Assembly: GCA_964487605.1 (NCBI GenBank)
Contig: CAZARU010000010.1
Span: 33,529 to 97,528 of the forward strand
DNA from: JAJDAH01 sp964487605
GTDB lineage: Bacteria > Myxococcota_A > Polyangia > Polyangiales > Polyangiaceae
DNA: 64,000 nt
Reading direction: 5' to 3'
Positions 46,935-57,563 of the stretch are shown here, in pieces. Both the position numbers and the translations under genes were made by a program. How positions within the stretch are numbered: the stretch's first letter is position 1; each line of letters opens with the position of its first letter. Under the pieces are notes generated by a model. That model had not been told where the DNA came from and made no database searches. It saw only the letters and a program-made list of their open reading frames with translations.

Positions 46935-48059
46935 GTGAGGACCGTCCGAGTGAACACCGTGGGTGAGCAGGCGCGGGGCGACGCGGTGGACCCCGCCATC
47001 GCGCGGCTGGTTCACCGGGTGGCGCCCGGCGCGCGCATCGAGCGCGTGGCGCCGTTCGCCGCGGACGCGGCGGTCACCGACGGGACGCTCAAGGCCGCGG
47101 GCTACGGCGCTCCGATACGCATCGACGCGCGGACGAAGCAGGGGCGGCGGAGCTTCGTGCTTCACACGGCGACGGCCAACGACTTCGGCCACGACCGACG
47201 GGCGGACCGCGCAGCCGAGATGATCCTGGCGCACGACACCTTCGCCGCCGTCCCCGGACACGTCGCCGCGCTGGAGGTCGGTGCGTTCCACGAGGACGGC
47301 AGCCTGGTTTCCCTGGCAGGCACGAGGGAGTTCTACCTGCTCACGGAGTTCGCTCCCGGGCGCGTCTATGCCGACGACCTGCGCGAGGTCGCGCGGCGGG
47401 GGAAGGCGTCGAGCACGGACGTCGAGCGTGCGCGAACGCTCGCCCGACGGCTCGTGGTCGTACACGAAGCGCCGGGCCGCCCCAAGGCGTACGAGCGAGC
47501 GGTGCGAGACGTCGTGGGCAGCGGTGAAGGGATCTTCGGCATCGTGGACGGCTATCCGCCGGGCACGCCGGGCGCATCTCCGGCTCGCCTCGAAGCCCTG
47601 GAGCGCTCCTGCGTGCGGTGGCGCTGGCGTCTTCGGGACCGTTCCGACAGGGCGCGCAGGATCCACGGTGACTTCCACCCGTTCAACGTCGTCTTCGACT
47701 CGGACGGCGACGTCCGGCTGCTCGACGCGAGTCGCGGCTCCGTGGGTGACCCGGCGGACGACCTCACGGCGATGTCAATCAACTTCGTGTTCTTCGCCCT
47801 CGCGCGGGGAGACGCGGGGTGGCGCGCCTTTCGACCGCTGTGGCGCGCGTTCTGGGACGCGTACCTCGAGACCTCGGGCGATCGCGGGCTCCTCGACGCC
47901 GCGCCGCTGTTCTTCGCGTGGCGCGCGCTCGTGCTCTGCAATCCACGCTGGTACCCCGACACGACGGAGGACACCCGCGACGGGCTGCTCGGGATCGCGG
48001 AAGAAGCGCTGGAGGACGGCCGACTCGATCTGGACGCACCCGACGATGTCTTCCCCTGA
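46935..48059 (+). CDS. aminoglycoside phosphotransferase-family kinase
   Basis: 374 residues from the start at 46935, 15 bases after the USP stop. The kinase-like fold is recognised by the catalytic loop RRIHGDFHPFNVVFDSDGDV and the metal Asp in LLDASRGSVGDPADDL. The first half (FVLHTATANDFGHDRRADRA) is less typical. APH-fold kinases phosphorylate small molecules or proteins; resistance is not implied. The 3' end overlaps the APS-kinase-like gene by 14 bases. Confidence 0.82.
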   Translation: MRTVRVNTVGEQARGDAVDPAIARLVHRVAPGARIERVAPFAADAAVTDGTLKAAGYGAPIRIDARTKQGRRSFVLHTATANDFGHDRRADRAAEMILAHDTFAAVPGHVAALEVGAFHEDGSLVSLAGTREFYLLTEFAPGRVYADDLREVARRGKASSTDVERARTLARRLVVVHEAPGRPKAYERAVRDVVGSGEGIFGIVDGYPPGTPGASPARLEALERSCVRWRWRLRDRSDRARRIHGDFHPFNVVFDSDGDVRLLDASRGSVGDPADDLTAMSINFVFFALARGDAGWRAFRPLWRAFWDAYLETSGDRGLLDAAPLFFAWRALVLCNPRWYPDTTEDTRDGLLGIAEEALEDGRLDLDAPDDVFP

Positions 48060-48690
48060 CGCCACGGACGGCGGCGTCGTCGTCTGGTTCACGGGGCGCC
48101 CGGCGTCCGGCAAGACCACGCTCGGGCGCCTGGTGGGCGAAGCGCTGCGCCGATCCGGCGAGACACCGATCCTCCTCGACGGCGACGAGGTTCGCGCGGC
48201 GATCTACCCCCGGCTGGGCTACGAACCGTCCGCGCGTTCCGCCTTCTACGAGGCGCTCGCCCGGTGGGCGGCGCATCTGGCCTGGCAGGGGCACGTCGTC
48301 CTGGTCGCCGCAACGGCCCACGCCCGGCGTCATCGGAACGCCGCCCGGGCACTGGCGCCGCGCTTCGTGGAGGTGTGGCTCGACGTTCCCCGAGCGGTGT
48401 GCGCGACGCGTGATCCGAAGCGACTCTACGCCGACGCGACGCGGGGCCGCGTCTCGAACCTTCCGGGAATGGACGTTCGCTACGAGCCGCCGAGGGCCGC
48501 CGAGTGCATCGTCCGGGGTGACTCGCGCCGGAACGTCCCGCGCGTCACTCGAGCGATTCGCCAGGCGCGCGCCCGCGACGCGCGTCCACGAACCCGCGAG
48601 CGAACTTCTCCAGCTCCCCGAACGCGAGCACGCTCGCGCACGCCGAAAGCACCCAGGCGAGGTCGCGCCACCCGAGGGGGGCGGTCTTGA
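48046..48690 (+). CDS. adenylylsulfate kinase (CysC)-like protein
   Basis: 214 residues from ATG 48046. The CysC fold is clear: P-loop VVWFTGRPASGKTTLGRLV, LLDGDEVRAAIYPRLGYEPS, HVVLVAATAHARRHRNAARA, VEVWLDVPRAVCATRDPKRL and YEPPRAAECIV. No other sulfate-assimilation gene is near, and pairing with an APH-type kinase suggests another substrate. The domain ends near residue 170; the last 45 residues (RARDARPRTRERTSPAPRTR) are basic and overlap the ATPase gene on the other strand by 146 bases, so the true end or stop is unusual. Confidence 0.82.
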   Translation: MSSPDATDGGVVVWFTGRPASGKTTLGRLVGEALRRSGETPILLDGDEVRAAIYPRLGYEPSARSAFYEALARWAAHLAWQGHVVLVAATAHARRHRNAARALAPRFVEVWLDVPRAVCATRDPKRLYADATRGRVSNLPGMDVRYEPPRAAECIVRGDSRRNVPRVTRAIRQARARDARPRTRERTSPAPRTRARSRTPKAPRRGRATRGGRS

Positions 48691-51247
48691 AGACCTGGGT
48701 GACGCCGGGCAGGTAGATCGCCGCCGCCTGCAGCGCCAGGGCCGCCGCGAAGGCCCACCAGAGCTTCGCGTTGCTGAAGGGCCCGAGGGCGAGGAGCGAG
48801 CGCTCGGTGGAACGACTGGTGAGGGCGTGGAAGAGCGGCCCGATGGCGAGCACCGTGAACGCGACCGTCCGCGCGACTTCCAGTCCGGCGGGGCGCCAGA
48901 GCGCGAAGAAGACGAGGCCGAGGGCTCCCATGTACGCCCCCTGGACGAACACGATGGCGACGTCTCGCCCCGAGACGAGCGGCGCGTCGGAGGGGCGCGG
49001 CGGCTTTCCCATCGGGTCGTCGCGCAGAGGCTCCGCCCCCAGGGCCAGCGCGGGCAGGCCGTTGGTGATGAGGTTGATCCAGAGGATCTGAGTGGGCGTC
49101 AGGACGGGGGGCCACCCGAGCACCGCGCCGACGAAGACCGCGAGCACGAGCCCACTGTTGACGGACAGCAGGAAGAGGATGAAACGCCTGATGTTCGCGA
49201 TGATGGTCCTGCCCTCCTCCACTGCCGCGATGATGGTCGAATAGTCGTCGTCGGCGAGCACGAGGTCAGCGGCCTCCCGCGTCACGTCCGTGCCGGCCTT
49301 CCCCATCGCGATGCCGATCGTGGCGGCGCGCAGGGCGGGCGCGTCGTTCACGCCGTCGCCGGTCATCGCGACCGACCGTCCGGCGCGCAACAAGGCCTCG
49401 ACGAAGCGGAGCTTGTGCTCGGCCGTGGCACGCGCGACGACCACCGCGGTGGCGGCGAGCTCCGCCATGCGCTCCGCCGGAGCGCCTTCGAGGTCGGCTC
49501 CGCGCACGACGGTCGCCTCCGACGCCGGCAGGCCGATCTCTCGCGCCACCGCCAGCGCCGTCCGGGGATGGTCGCCGGTGATCATCACGGTCCGGATCCC
49601 TGCACGCCGCGCCGAGGCCACGGCCCGCGACACGCCGGGGCGCGGTGGATCGCTCAGTCCCACCAGGCCGAGGAACACGAGATCCTCCTCCTCGATGTCC
49701 TCCCCGGGCTGCTTGCGCTGCGCAAGGGCGAGCACACGCAGGCCGTCGCCCGCCCATTGCTCCACGGCTTCGTTCAGTTCGCGGCGCAGGGGGTCGTCGA
49801 GCACGGCGACGTCGCCGCCGTCCGTCAACACGCCGGTGCACCGCGCGAGCACGGCCTCCGGGGCCCCATGCGTGAAGGCGACTACCCCGCCCGAGCGACG
49901 CGCCGCGAGAGTCGCCATTCGTCGAGTGGTGTCGAACAGCCGCTCCGCGACGACCTCCGGCGCCGGCAGGGCCGGAAACCCGGCGTTGAACGCGAGTAGG
50001 GCGCCGTCCGTCGGGTCCCCCGTGACCACGGGCCCGTCGGCGCCGGGCGACCACCGCGCGGCGGGCGCGAAGCGGCAAGCGAGCACGAGCTCCGCCAGCG
50101 CAGTGCCGTCGTCCGCCAGCCGTTCGCTCGGGTCGTGAAGACCGCCGGCCGTCCTCACGCGCCGCACGGTCATCGCGTTCATCGTCATCGTCCCGGTCTT
50201 GTCCGAGCAGATCACCTCGGCCGACCCCAGCGTCTCGACGGCCGCCAGCCGACGAACGAGCGCGCGACGCGCCGCCATCCGCTGGACGCCCAGCGCCAGG
50301 ACGATCGTCGTGATGGCAGGCAGACCCTCCGGGATGGCCGCGACGGCGAGGCTCACCGCGATGAGCAAGAGGGTCTGCACCGGCGCCTGGCCCTGGAGCA
50401 GCCCCACCGCGAACACGACGGCTCCCACCGCGACGCAGCCCACGACGAGCCAGGCACCGAAGCGACGAAGGCTCCGCTGCAGAGGCGTCTCAGGAGCCTC
50501 GACCTGGCCGAGCAAGGTCGCGATGCGGCCGAGCTCCGTGCGCGCCCCCGATGCCACGACCAGCCCCTCACCCCTGCCGGACGCGACGAGCGTGCCGGTG
50601 AAGGCCGAGTTCGACCGCTCGGCGAGCGGCGTGTCCGGCCCGAGCGCCGCTTCGGAGTCCTTCCGCACGGGGACCGACTCCCCGGTGAGGGCGGCTTCGG
50701 TGATCGCGAGCTCCCTGGTGAGCGTGAGGCGCAGATCCGCGGGTACCCGGTCGCCCTCCTCGAGGAGCACGACGTCCCCGACGACGAGCGAAGGCGCGGT
50801 CACCACCGAAACCGAGCCGGATCGCCGAACGCGGGCCGTGTGCGCGGTGACGCTACCCAGCGCCTTCACCGACGCGTGGGCGCGACGTTCCTGGAAGAAG
50901 CCGATTGCCGCGTTCAGGACGACGATCATGCCTATCGCGATCGCGTCGCCGAACCGCGCCAGGAAGCCGCCGGGCTCGGGAAACAGCACCGACAGGCCGA
51001 CGGCGATGCACGCCGCCAGCACCAGCGCGATCACGGTGACGTCCGAGAGCTGGGCGGCGAGCCGCGACAGAGCGCCGGGCACGGGGGCTTCGGGCAGCTC
51101 GTTGGGGCCGAGCTCGCGCAAGCGGCGCTCCGCCTCTGCGGTGGAGAGACCCACGGCGGGGTCCGTGTCGCAGAGCGCTTCCTGCGATGGCTCCGCGTCC
51201 GGACTCCGCGGGACGCGCAGGGGGTTGGTCATGTGGCTCGGGGACAT
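48545..51247 (-). CDS. P-type cation-transporting ATPase (P2-like)
   Basis: About 900 residues. ATG 51247 or ATG 51232 are possible starts; the longer frame to 51451 is unlikely. Motifs in order: cation-ATPase N-domain (PNELPEAPVPGALSRLAAQL), TGES near 186 (EAALTGESVPVRKDSEAALG), PEGL in M4 (AIPEGLPAITT), the phosphorylation site CSDKTGTMTMN near 350, TGDGVNDAPALRAA near 630, and M6 WINLITNGLPALALG. Compared with SERCA, M4 Glu is kept, but the M5 Glu and M6 Asp ligands are replaced (SVNSGLV and TNGL), so calcium is not assured. P-type ATPase genes of unknown ion are also part of the mycobacterial DosR regulon. Confidence 0.9.
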   Translation of the reverse strand: MSPSHMTNPLRVPRSPDAEPSQEALCDTDPAVGLSTAEAERRLRELGPNELPEAPVPGALSRLAAQLSDVTVIALVLAACIAVGLSVLFPEPGGFLARFGDAIAIGMIVVLNAAIGFFQERRAHASVKALGSVTAHTARVRRSGSVSVVTAPSLVVGDVVLLEEGDRVPADLRLTLTRELAITEAALTGESVPVRKDSEAALGPDTPLAERSNSAFTGTLVASGRGEGLVVASGARTELGRIATLLGQVEAPETPLQRSLRRFGAWLVVGCVAVGAVVFAVGLLQGQAPVQTLLLIAVSLAVAAIPEGLPAITTIVLALGVQRMAARRALVRRLAAVETLGSAEVICSDKTGTMTMNAMTVRRVRTAGGLHDPSERLADDGTALAELVLACRFAPAARWSPGADGPVVTGDPTDGALLAFNAGFPALPAPEVVAERLFDTTRRMATLAARRSGGVVAFTHGAPEAVLARCTGVLTDGGDVAVLDDPLRRELNEAVEQWAGDGLRVLALAQRKQPGEDIEEEDLVFLGLVGLSDPPRPGVSRAVASARRAGIRTVMITGDHPRTALAVAREIGLPASEATVVRGADLEGAPAERMAELAATAVVVARATAEHKLRFVEALLRAGRSVAMTGDGVNDAPALRAATIGIAMGKAGTDVTREAADLVLADDDYSTIIAAVEEGRTIIANIRRFILFLLSVNSGLVLAVFVGAVLGWPPVLTPTQILWINLITNGLPALALGAEPLRDDPMGKPPRPSDAPLVSGRDVAIVFVQGAYMGALGLVFFALWRPAGLEVARTVAFTVLAIGPLFHALTSRSTERSLLALGPFSNAKLWWAFAAALALQAAAIYLPGVTQVFKTAPLGWRDLAWVLSACASVLAFGELEKFARGFVDARRGRAPGESLE

Positions 51248-51429
51248 GCGAGGAACGCGCCAGTGGCTCCGCGGTTCCCGCAACGCTTGCACGGCCTGGG
51301 AGCGGCGACGAAAGGGTCGCGCTGCCGGGCCCCGGTCCGAGGCCACGGCTGCCGGTCTGTGCGCCAGGACCAGCCGGCATCGAGCTTGCTCTCGGACCGC
51401 GAGGATGCCCGTACCCGCCCTTCCCTCTG

Positions 51430-51435
51430 TAGAAT
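51430..51435 (+). promoter_or_regulatory. candidate -10 box for the globin-coupled kinase gene
   Basis: TAGAAT, five of six consensus bases, 14 bases before the ATG at 51450. No good -35 is seen 16-18 bases upstream. Confidence 0.3.
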
Positions 51436-51449
51436 GGCGTGACGACGTC

Positions 51450-52634
51450 ATGGACCAGCAGACCTTCGAGAGCGCCTGCGCCTACGTCGGGTTCACGGAA
51501 TCCACCAGTGAAGTGCTGCGGTCCCTTCACCCGGCACTGGCTCCGTTCTTCGTGCCCATCGTGGACGACTTCTACGCCACCATCGAAGCCCATGCGGAGG
51601 CGCGGGCGGCCATCACCGGTGGCACGGAGCAGGTGCTGCGCCTCAAGCGGACGCTCGTCGCATGGCTCGACTCCGCGTTCCGAGGCCCCCACGACCTCAC
51701 CTACCTCGAAGCCCGGTCGCGGATCGGCCGCGTCCACGTGCGCATTTCCCTGCCGCAGCATCTGATGTTCACGGCGATGAACCGGATCCGGACGCACCTG
51801 GTCATCGCCGTTGCCCAGCACGCCGGCGACGATCGCGCGCGCTGCGAGGCGGGGGTGACGGCCGTGAATCAGGTGCTCGACCTCGATCTGGCGATCATGC
51901 TCAGCGCTTACCGAGAGGACATGACGGTGAAGATGCGGGCCGCGGAGCGACTGTCCACCATCGGACAGCTCGCGGCGAGCATCGGGCACGAGCTGCGGAA
52001 CCCCCTCGGTATCGTCGAGTCCTCCCTTTACCTCATGAAGCAACACATGGAGGCCCTCGGGCTCGACGACGAGAAGCTGGTGCGCCACCGCGACAAGATC
52101 CACCGTCAGGTGAAGCAGTGCGAGCGGACCATCACCGACCTCCTGGAGCTGGCGCGGGACAAGCCCCCGGCGCGCCGCGAGTTCGACGTGAAGGACGCCG
52201 TCGCGTCGATCACGGAGTCGCTGTCCCCCGGCCCGCGCGTCCAGATCATTTCGGCCGTGGGCGACGTACGAGTCCACGCCGATCCGAACCAGCTCTTCGT
52301 CGTGCTCTCCAACCTGGTCGCCAATGCGCTCCACGCGCTCGGTGAGAGCGGTACGGTCCGCATCGGTGCCCAGGCCGTCCGGGGTGGTACCGAGATCACC
52401 GTCCGGGACGACGGCCCCGGCGTGCCACCCGAGCTGTCATCCCGCATCTTCGACGCGCTGGTGACCACGAAGGCCAAGGGCACGGGCCTGGGCCTGGCCC
52501 TGTGTCGGCGCATCGTCGTGGGTCACGGCGGTGAGATCGACCTCCTTCCGACCGACCGAGGCGCGTGCTTCCGCGTCTGGCTGCCGGACAGTCCCGGCAC
52601 GCCGAGAATGACCGGCGACGACGTGCCCGCGTAG
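51450..52634 (+). CDS. globin-coupled sensor histidine kinase
   Basis: 394 residues from ATG 51450. Residues 1 to about 165 are a protoglobin domain: SLHPALAPFFVPIVDDFYAT (B-helix Tyr) and RIGRVHVRISLPQHL with the proximal heme His. Then HisKA with phospho-acceptor His in AASIGHELRNPLGIVESS near 180, and HATPase with NLVANALHALGE (N box), VRDDGPGVP (G1) and KGTGLGLALCRR (G2). It should sense O2, NO or CO through heme. No membrane segment. It is followed by a double receiver and a receiver-PAS kinase, and the NtrC activator is downstream. Confidence 0.9.
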   Translation: MDQQTFESACAYVGFTESTSEVLRSLHPALAPFFVPIVDDFYATIEAHAEARAAITGGTEQVLRLKRTLVAWLDSAFRGPHDLTYLEARSRIGRVHVRISLPQHLMFTAMNRIRTHLVIAVAQHAGDDRARCEAGVTAVNQVLDLDLAIMLSAYREDMTVKMRAAERLSTIGQLAASIGHELRNPLGIVESSLYLMKQHMEALGLDDEKLVRHRDKIHRQVKQCERTITDLLELARDKPPARREFDVKDAVASITESLSPGPRVQIISAVGDVRVHADPNQLFVVLSNLVANALHALGESGTVRIGAQAVRGGTEITVRDDGPGVPPELSSRIFDALVTTKAKGTGLGLALCRRIVVGHGGEIDLLPTDRGACFRVWLPDSPGTPRMTGDDVPA

Positions 52635-52646
52635 GGCGATGGCGCG

Positions 52647-52675
52647 TTGCGCACGCGGGGGGACGTGCCTACGTT
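52647..52675 (+). promoter_or_regulatory. candidate promoter for the double-receiver gene
   Basis: TTGCGC (52647-52652), 17 bases, TACGTT (52670-52675). The GTG start at 52684 is nine bases past the -10, so the message would be leaderless. Confidence 0.35.
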
Positions 52676-52683
52676 CGGCGCCC

Positions 52684-53418
52684 GTGAACGAGCGCCCCAC
52701 GATCCTCGTCGTCGAGGACCAGAACGATCTCGCCGAGAACATGGTCGAGATCCTGGAGGGCTTCGGGTACTCGGCGATCGTCGCGCCGGACGTCGAGCGC
52801 GGGTTGAACGTGGCCAGGGACGTACCGCTTTACGGCGTGATCCTCGACTATCGCCTCCCGGGCCGCGACGGTGTCTCGTTCATCGTCGAGCTGCGACGCA
52901 GCGGCTGCGCGGCACCCGTCGTGATGGTCAGCGGCTTCGCGAGCGCGGACGTGGTGGCACGGGCTCGTTCCGCCGGCGCCCTGGACGTCCTGTCGAAACC
53001 GGTGGACCTGGAGCGTCTGGTGGAAGTACTCCGTGGTTTCGATCGAAGGAGCATCGACGTGCTCATCGTCGAGGACAACCCGGACCTCGCGTCGGACATC
53101 GCGGAGGCGCTGCGCAACGCCGGTCTTTCCCCGGAGGTGCACCCGTCGGGAAGGGCCGCGACGGAGAGCTACGCCCTGCCACGAGTCGCGCTCATCGACC
53201 TGCGGTTGCCGGACGCGAACGGCCTGAACGTGGCGAGGCAGCTCGCGGCGCGCGATCCCAGCGTCAAGGTCGTGGTGATGACGGCCCACCGGGACGACCT
53301 GAACTCGACGCTCGGGGAAACGCTCGACGGCATTCCATGCATCACGGGGCCGGTGGTGGACAAGCCGTTCGACCTGGCGGCGCTGGTCGCGCGGCTGACC
53401 GAGGCTGCACGGCGGTGA
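52684..53418 (+). CDS. double-receiver response regulator without output domain
   Basis: 244 residues from a GTG at 52684 (VNERPTILVVEDQND). Two receiver domains in series: the first with LVVEDQND, VILDYRLPGRDG (Asp) and VLSKPVDLERL; the second with VLIVEDNPDLASDIAEALRN, ALIDLRLPDANG (Asp) and a VVDKPFDLAALVARL end. No DNA-binding or enzymatic output is present, so it may act as phosphate relay or sink between the globin kinase and the next kinase. The stop overlaps the next gene as GTGA. Confidence 0.9.
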   Translation: MNERPTILVVEDQNDLAENMVEILEGFGYSAIVAPDVERGLNVARDVPLYGVILDYRLPGRDGVSFIVELRRSGCAAPVVMVSGFASADVVARARSAGALDVLSKPVDLERLVEVLRGFDRRSIDVLIVEDNPDLASDIAEALRNAGLSPEVHPSGRAATESYALPRVALIDLRLPDANGLNVARQLAARDPSVKVVVMTAHRDDLNSTLGETLDGIPCITGPVVDKPFDLAALVARLTEAARR

Positions 53419-54821
53419 ACGTCACCAACGTCCTCATCGTGGACGACAACGAGGACCTCGCGGAGAACGTCTGCGAGATCCTCGACGAGCTCGACGGGCA
53501 CACGGTGCAGTGCCATCTGGCCGCGAGCGGAGCTCATGCCATCGCCACGGTGAGCGAACACCCCTTCGACGCCGCCGTGATCGACGTTCATCTGCCCGAC
53601 ACGGATGGCTTCGCGCTCATCTCGGAACTCCGCGCTCGCGCGCCACACCTGCAGATCGTCGTCATCACGGGGGACGCGGCCATCGAGGGTGCCATCGCCG
53701 CCGTCCGCGAGGGCGCATTCGCCTACGTCCTGAAGCCGTTCCGCGGCTCCGACCTGATGGAGACCGTGGGCCGTGCGATCGAGAAGGGCCGCCTGCTCCG
53801 CGAGCGGGAAGCCCTTCGCACGGAGCTGACGCGTTCCGAGCAACGGCACCGCGAGGTCGTCGAGAACGTCCCAGCCTTCGTTCTCGCGCTCGATCACGAG
53901 GGGCGCATCGTGCTCTGGAACCGCCGCCTCGAAGAGGTGACCGGCCGCTCCCGGGAGGAGATGATCGGGCGCTCAGGACGCGAGCTCGTGGACGACACCG
54001 ACGTCGTCCGGCTGTCGCTCAAGTCCGGGGGGGAGCGCCTGGTGCGCTGGCACACGACGCGCCTCGTGGACGAGGGCCAGACCGTGGAGGTCTACGCCAT
54101 GGGCCTCGACGTCACCGACGAGCAGGAGATGCTCCGCAGAACGCTGCGCGTGGAGCGCCTCGCCGCCGTCGGGACGCTCGCGGCCGGTCTCGCCCACGAG
54201 GTGCGCAACCCCCTCAACTCCGCGACGTTGCAGCTTCAGGTGCTCGAGCGGCGGCTCCAGCGCGGCAAGGCGGAGCCGGAGGCGCTGCGGTCGGTCACGC
54301 GGCTCGTGCGGGACGAGCTCGAGCGGCTCGAGCGGCTGGTGAAGGACTTCCTGGATTTCGCCCGTCCCCAGACCCTCGCGCTCGAGGCCCAGGAGCTCGA
54401 TCCGATCGTGACCAGCGTCGTGGACCTGCTGCGCCCGGAAGCGGATGCGAAGGGCGTCACCGTCGATCTGACCCTCGGGTCCAGCCCGGCCCGCGCGGAG
54501 GTCGACGCGGGTCGCATGCGCCAGGTGTTGCTGAATCTCGTGCGCAACGCGCTCGAGGCGATCGACGGCGGCGGCACGATCACCGTCACGACGTCGCAGA
54601 CCGCAGGGCGACTGGAGGTCCACGTCGCGGACACGGGCGCCGGCTTCCCCGACGACCTGCCCATCTTCGACGCCTTCTTCACGACGAAGGACGGCGGCAC
54701 CGGCCTGGGCCTCGCCATCGTGCACCAGCTGGTCACGAGCCACGGCGGCACGGTCACGGTCGTCTCCCGACCCGGCAGGACGGTCTTCACCGTAGGCCTG
54801 CCGCGCGTCGCGGACCGCTGA
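53415..54821 (+). CDS. receiver-PAS histidine kinase
   Basis: 468 residues from a GTG at 53415. Order: receiver (about 1-120; VLIVDDNEDLAENVCEILDE, VIDVHLPDTDG), PAS (about 140-230; VVENVPAFVLALDHEGRIVL), HisKA with LAAGLAHEVRNPLNSATLQL near 258, HATPase with LNLVRNALEAIDGG, ADTGAGFP and DGGTGLGLAIVHQL. A cytoplasmic hybrid in which the receiver is N-terminal and could control the kinase. It is likely part of the relay that ends at the NtrC protein encoded next. Confidence 0.9.
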   Translation: MNVTNVLIVDDNEDLAENVCEILDELDGHTVQCHLAASGAHAIATVSEHPFDAAVIDVHLPDTDGFALISELRARAPHLQIVVITGDAAIEGAIAAVREGAFAYVLKPFRGSDLMETVGRAIEKGRLLREREALRTELTRSEQRHREVVENVPAFVLALDHEGRIVLWNRRLEEVTGRSREEMIGRSGRELVDDTDVVRLSLKSGGERLVRWHTTRLVDEGQTVEVYAMGLDVTDEQEMLRRTLRVERLAAVGTLAAGLAHEVRNPLNSATLQLQVLERRLQRGKAEPEALRSVTRLVRDELERLERLVKDFLDFARPQTLALEAQELDPIVTSVVDLLRPEADAKGVTVDLTLGSSPARAEVDAGRMRQVLLNLVRNALEAIDGGGTITVTTSQTAGRLEVHVADTGAGFPDDLPIFDAFFTTKDGGTGLGLAIVHQLVTSHGGTVTVVSRPGRTVFTVGLPRVADR

Positions 54822-54862
54822 TCCCCGGTCGCGAGAAACGAGACGACCGCCGCTCTCACAAT

Positions 54863-54907
54863 GCGCAGACGTTGCGCCTCCCGTCGGGCGTGGTGCAGAA
54901 TTTGCGT
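54863..54907. promoter_or_regulatory. tandem activator sites upstream of the NtrC-type gene
   Basis: GCGCA-GACGT-TGCGC at 54863-54877 (perfect) and GTGCA-GAATT-TGCGT at 54893-54907, centres exactly 30 bases apart. They lie about 100 and 70 bases before the -24 GG at 54970. This arrangement fits autoregulation by the NtrC-type protein. Confidence 0.55.
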
Positions 54908-54967
54908 CCCGCTGGCGGTGTCGCGCGTGGATCGGCTGGTTTCGAGCCGTCTCCGGCCGGCCCGGGG

Positions 54968-54985
54968 CCGGCACGAGTCCTGCTA
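54968..54985 (+). promoter_or_regulatory. sigma-54 promoter of the NtrC-type gene
   Basis: CCGGCACG-AGTC-CTGCTA: GG at 54970, ten bases, GC at 54982. The predicted transcription start is about 54995, which excludes the ATG at 54989 and supports ATG 55010. Confidence 0.65.
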
Positions 54986-55009
54986 ATCATGCGCCAACCC
55001 GCATTCCCC

Positions 55010-56409
<1,400 letters not shown>

Positions 56410-56413
<4 letters not shown>

Positions 56414-56883
56414 ACGTCGATAGGATCCTCGTCCCCGTGGACTTCTCGGAGGGCTCCAGTGCGGCGCTCGATTTCGCGCTGCAGTTCGCGAAGAAGTTCG
56501 GCGCGCAGGTCGATCTCCTCCACGTCTGGGAACCACCGGGTTACGTGCCGCTCGACACCGCGCTGGCGAGCATCGGTACCGGACCCCCGAAGACGATTGC
56601 GGAGATTGCCCGCTCGAGCGCCGCCAGGGACATGGCGGCACTCGCCCAGGCGGCCGACGGCGACGTCGGAACGCAGCGGGTGGAGTCCGGGGACGCCAGC
56701 GACACGATCGTGAAAGTGGCGGGAGACGACGGGTACCACTGCATCGTGATGGGAACGCACGGCCGCCGTGGGTTGAGCCGGCTCGCGCTCGGTAGCGTCG
56801 CGGCGCGCGTCGTGCGAAACGCGCGCTGCCCGGTGGTCACCGTGACGGCGCCACCCCGGCGCTCTCCGGCGCATACCTCCTAG
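56410..56883 (+). CDS. universal stress protein
   Basis: 157 residues from a TTG at 56410 (LNVDRILVPVDFSEGSSAAL), overlapping the NtrC stop. ATP loop MGTHGRRGLSRLALGSVAAR; end CPVVTVTAPPRRS. Coupled to the activator gene, so the regulator and a USP are made in fixed proportion. The 3' end overlaps the hemerythrin gene on the other strand by 47 bases. Confidence 0.9.
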
Positions 56884-57412
56884 CGAGCGCGCGCCCCACC
56901 TCGGTCAGGCGCCCGTACTCGCCGGCGACTCGGCGCTGAAACGCAGCGAGATCGGCGTCGATGCGCTCGCTGACGGCGCCGGGGAGCTTGGAGCGGGCGG
57001 CGAGATACAGGCCCGCCGCCTCGTCCGCGATGTGCCGCCGCTGAAACTCGGCAAGGGAGCGGCCGATGGAGACGACGTGCCTGCGGTCCTCGGCGTGCCA
57101 CGCCTCGGTCTGGCGAGCGGTCTGGTTCAGCACTTCCACGAGGTAGCGCTCCTGGTCATGGTCGTGGCGAATGGTCGCGAGGAGTTCGCCGTCCCAGTTG
57201 AAGCCGTGCCTCGTCATCGCCGGCAGCAGGACGTCCTCCTCCTTCACGTGGTGAATACCGTCGGCAAAGTCACGAAAGAACTGCGCGAAGCCTTCGAGGT
57301 CGTTCTTGTCGAAGCCCTCGTCGCGCTCGACCCTCGCGACGAACGCTTCCAGGGCGGTCACGACGTCCAGGATCAACCGGTGTTCTTCGGCCAGTGAGGC
57401 AAATTCTCGCAT
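56837..57412 (-). CDS. hemerythrin-like (HHE) domain protein
   Basis: 191 residues from ATG 57412, preferred because GAGGAGA lies just before it. Four-helix HHE pattern: EEHRLILDVVTALEAFV, FADGIHHVKEEDVLLPAMTR and RHDHDQERYLVEVLNQ, followed by a helix with RRHIADEAAGLYLAA. His/Glu ligands for a diiron site are present. These proteins bind O2 or guard against NO or peroxide. A second one is at 59737-60294. A frame to 57463 adds unlikely residues. Confidence 0.88.
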   Translation of the reverse strand: MREFASLAEEHRLILDVVTALEAFVARVERDEGFDKNDLEGFAQFFRDFADGIHHVKEEDVLLPAMTRHGFNWDGELLATIRHDHDQERYLVEVLNQTARQTEAWHAEDRRHVVSIGRSLAEFQRRHIADEAAGLYLAARSKLPGAVSERIDADLAAFQRRVAGEYGRLTEVGRALARRYAPESAGVAPSR

Positions 57413-57457
57413 GGTCTCCTCGATGGATGGGGTCCTCTGGGGACGCGCCACCCGCCG

Positions 57458-57475
57458 ATTCAAGCCCCGTACCAG
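57458..57475 (-). promoter_or_regulatory. weak sigma-54-like element, hemerythrin gene
   Basis: Minus-strand CTGGTACG-GGGC-TTGAAT has a good -24 box but GA in place of the key GC at -12. Listed because of context only. Confidence 0.25.
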
Positions 57476-57563
57476 GTCCGCGGAGCTCGCCTCGGGGTCG
57501 AGCGGTCGTGGGGCGCTGGGCGGCGGCGTGGTGTCACCGCCGGGCTCGGGCTATGCGTCGGCG

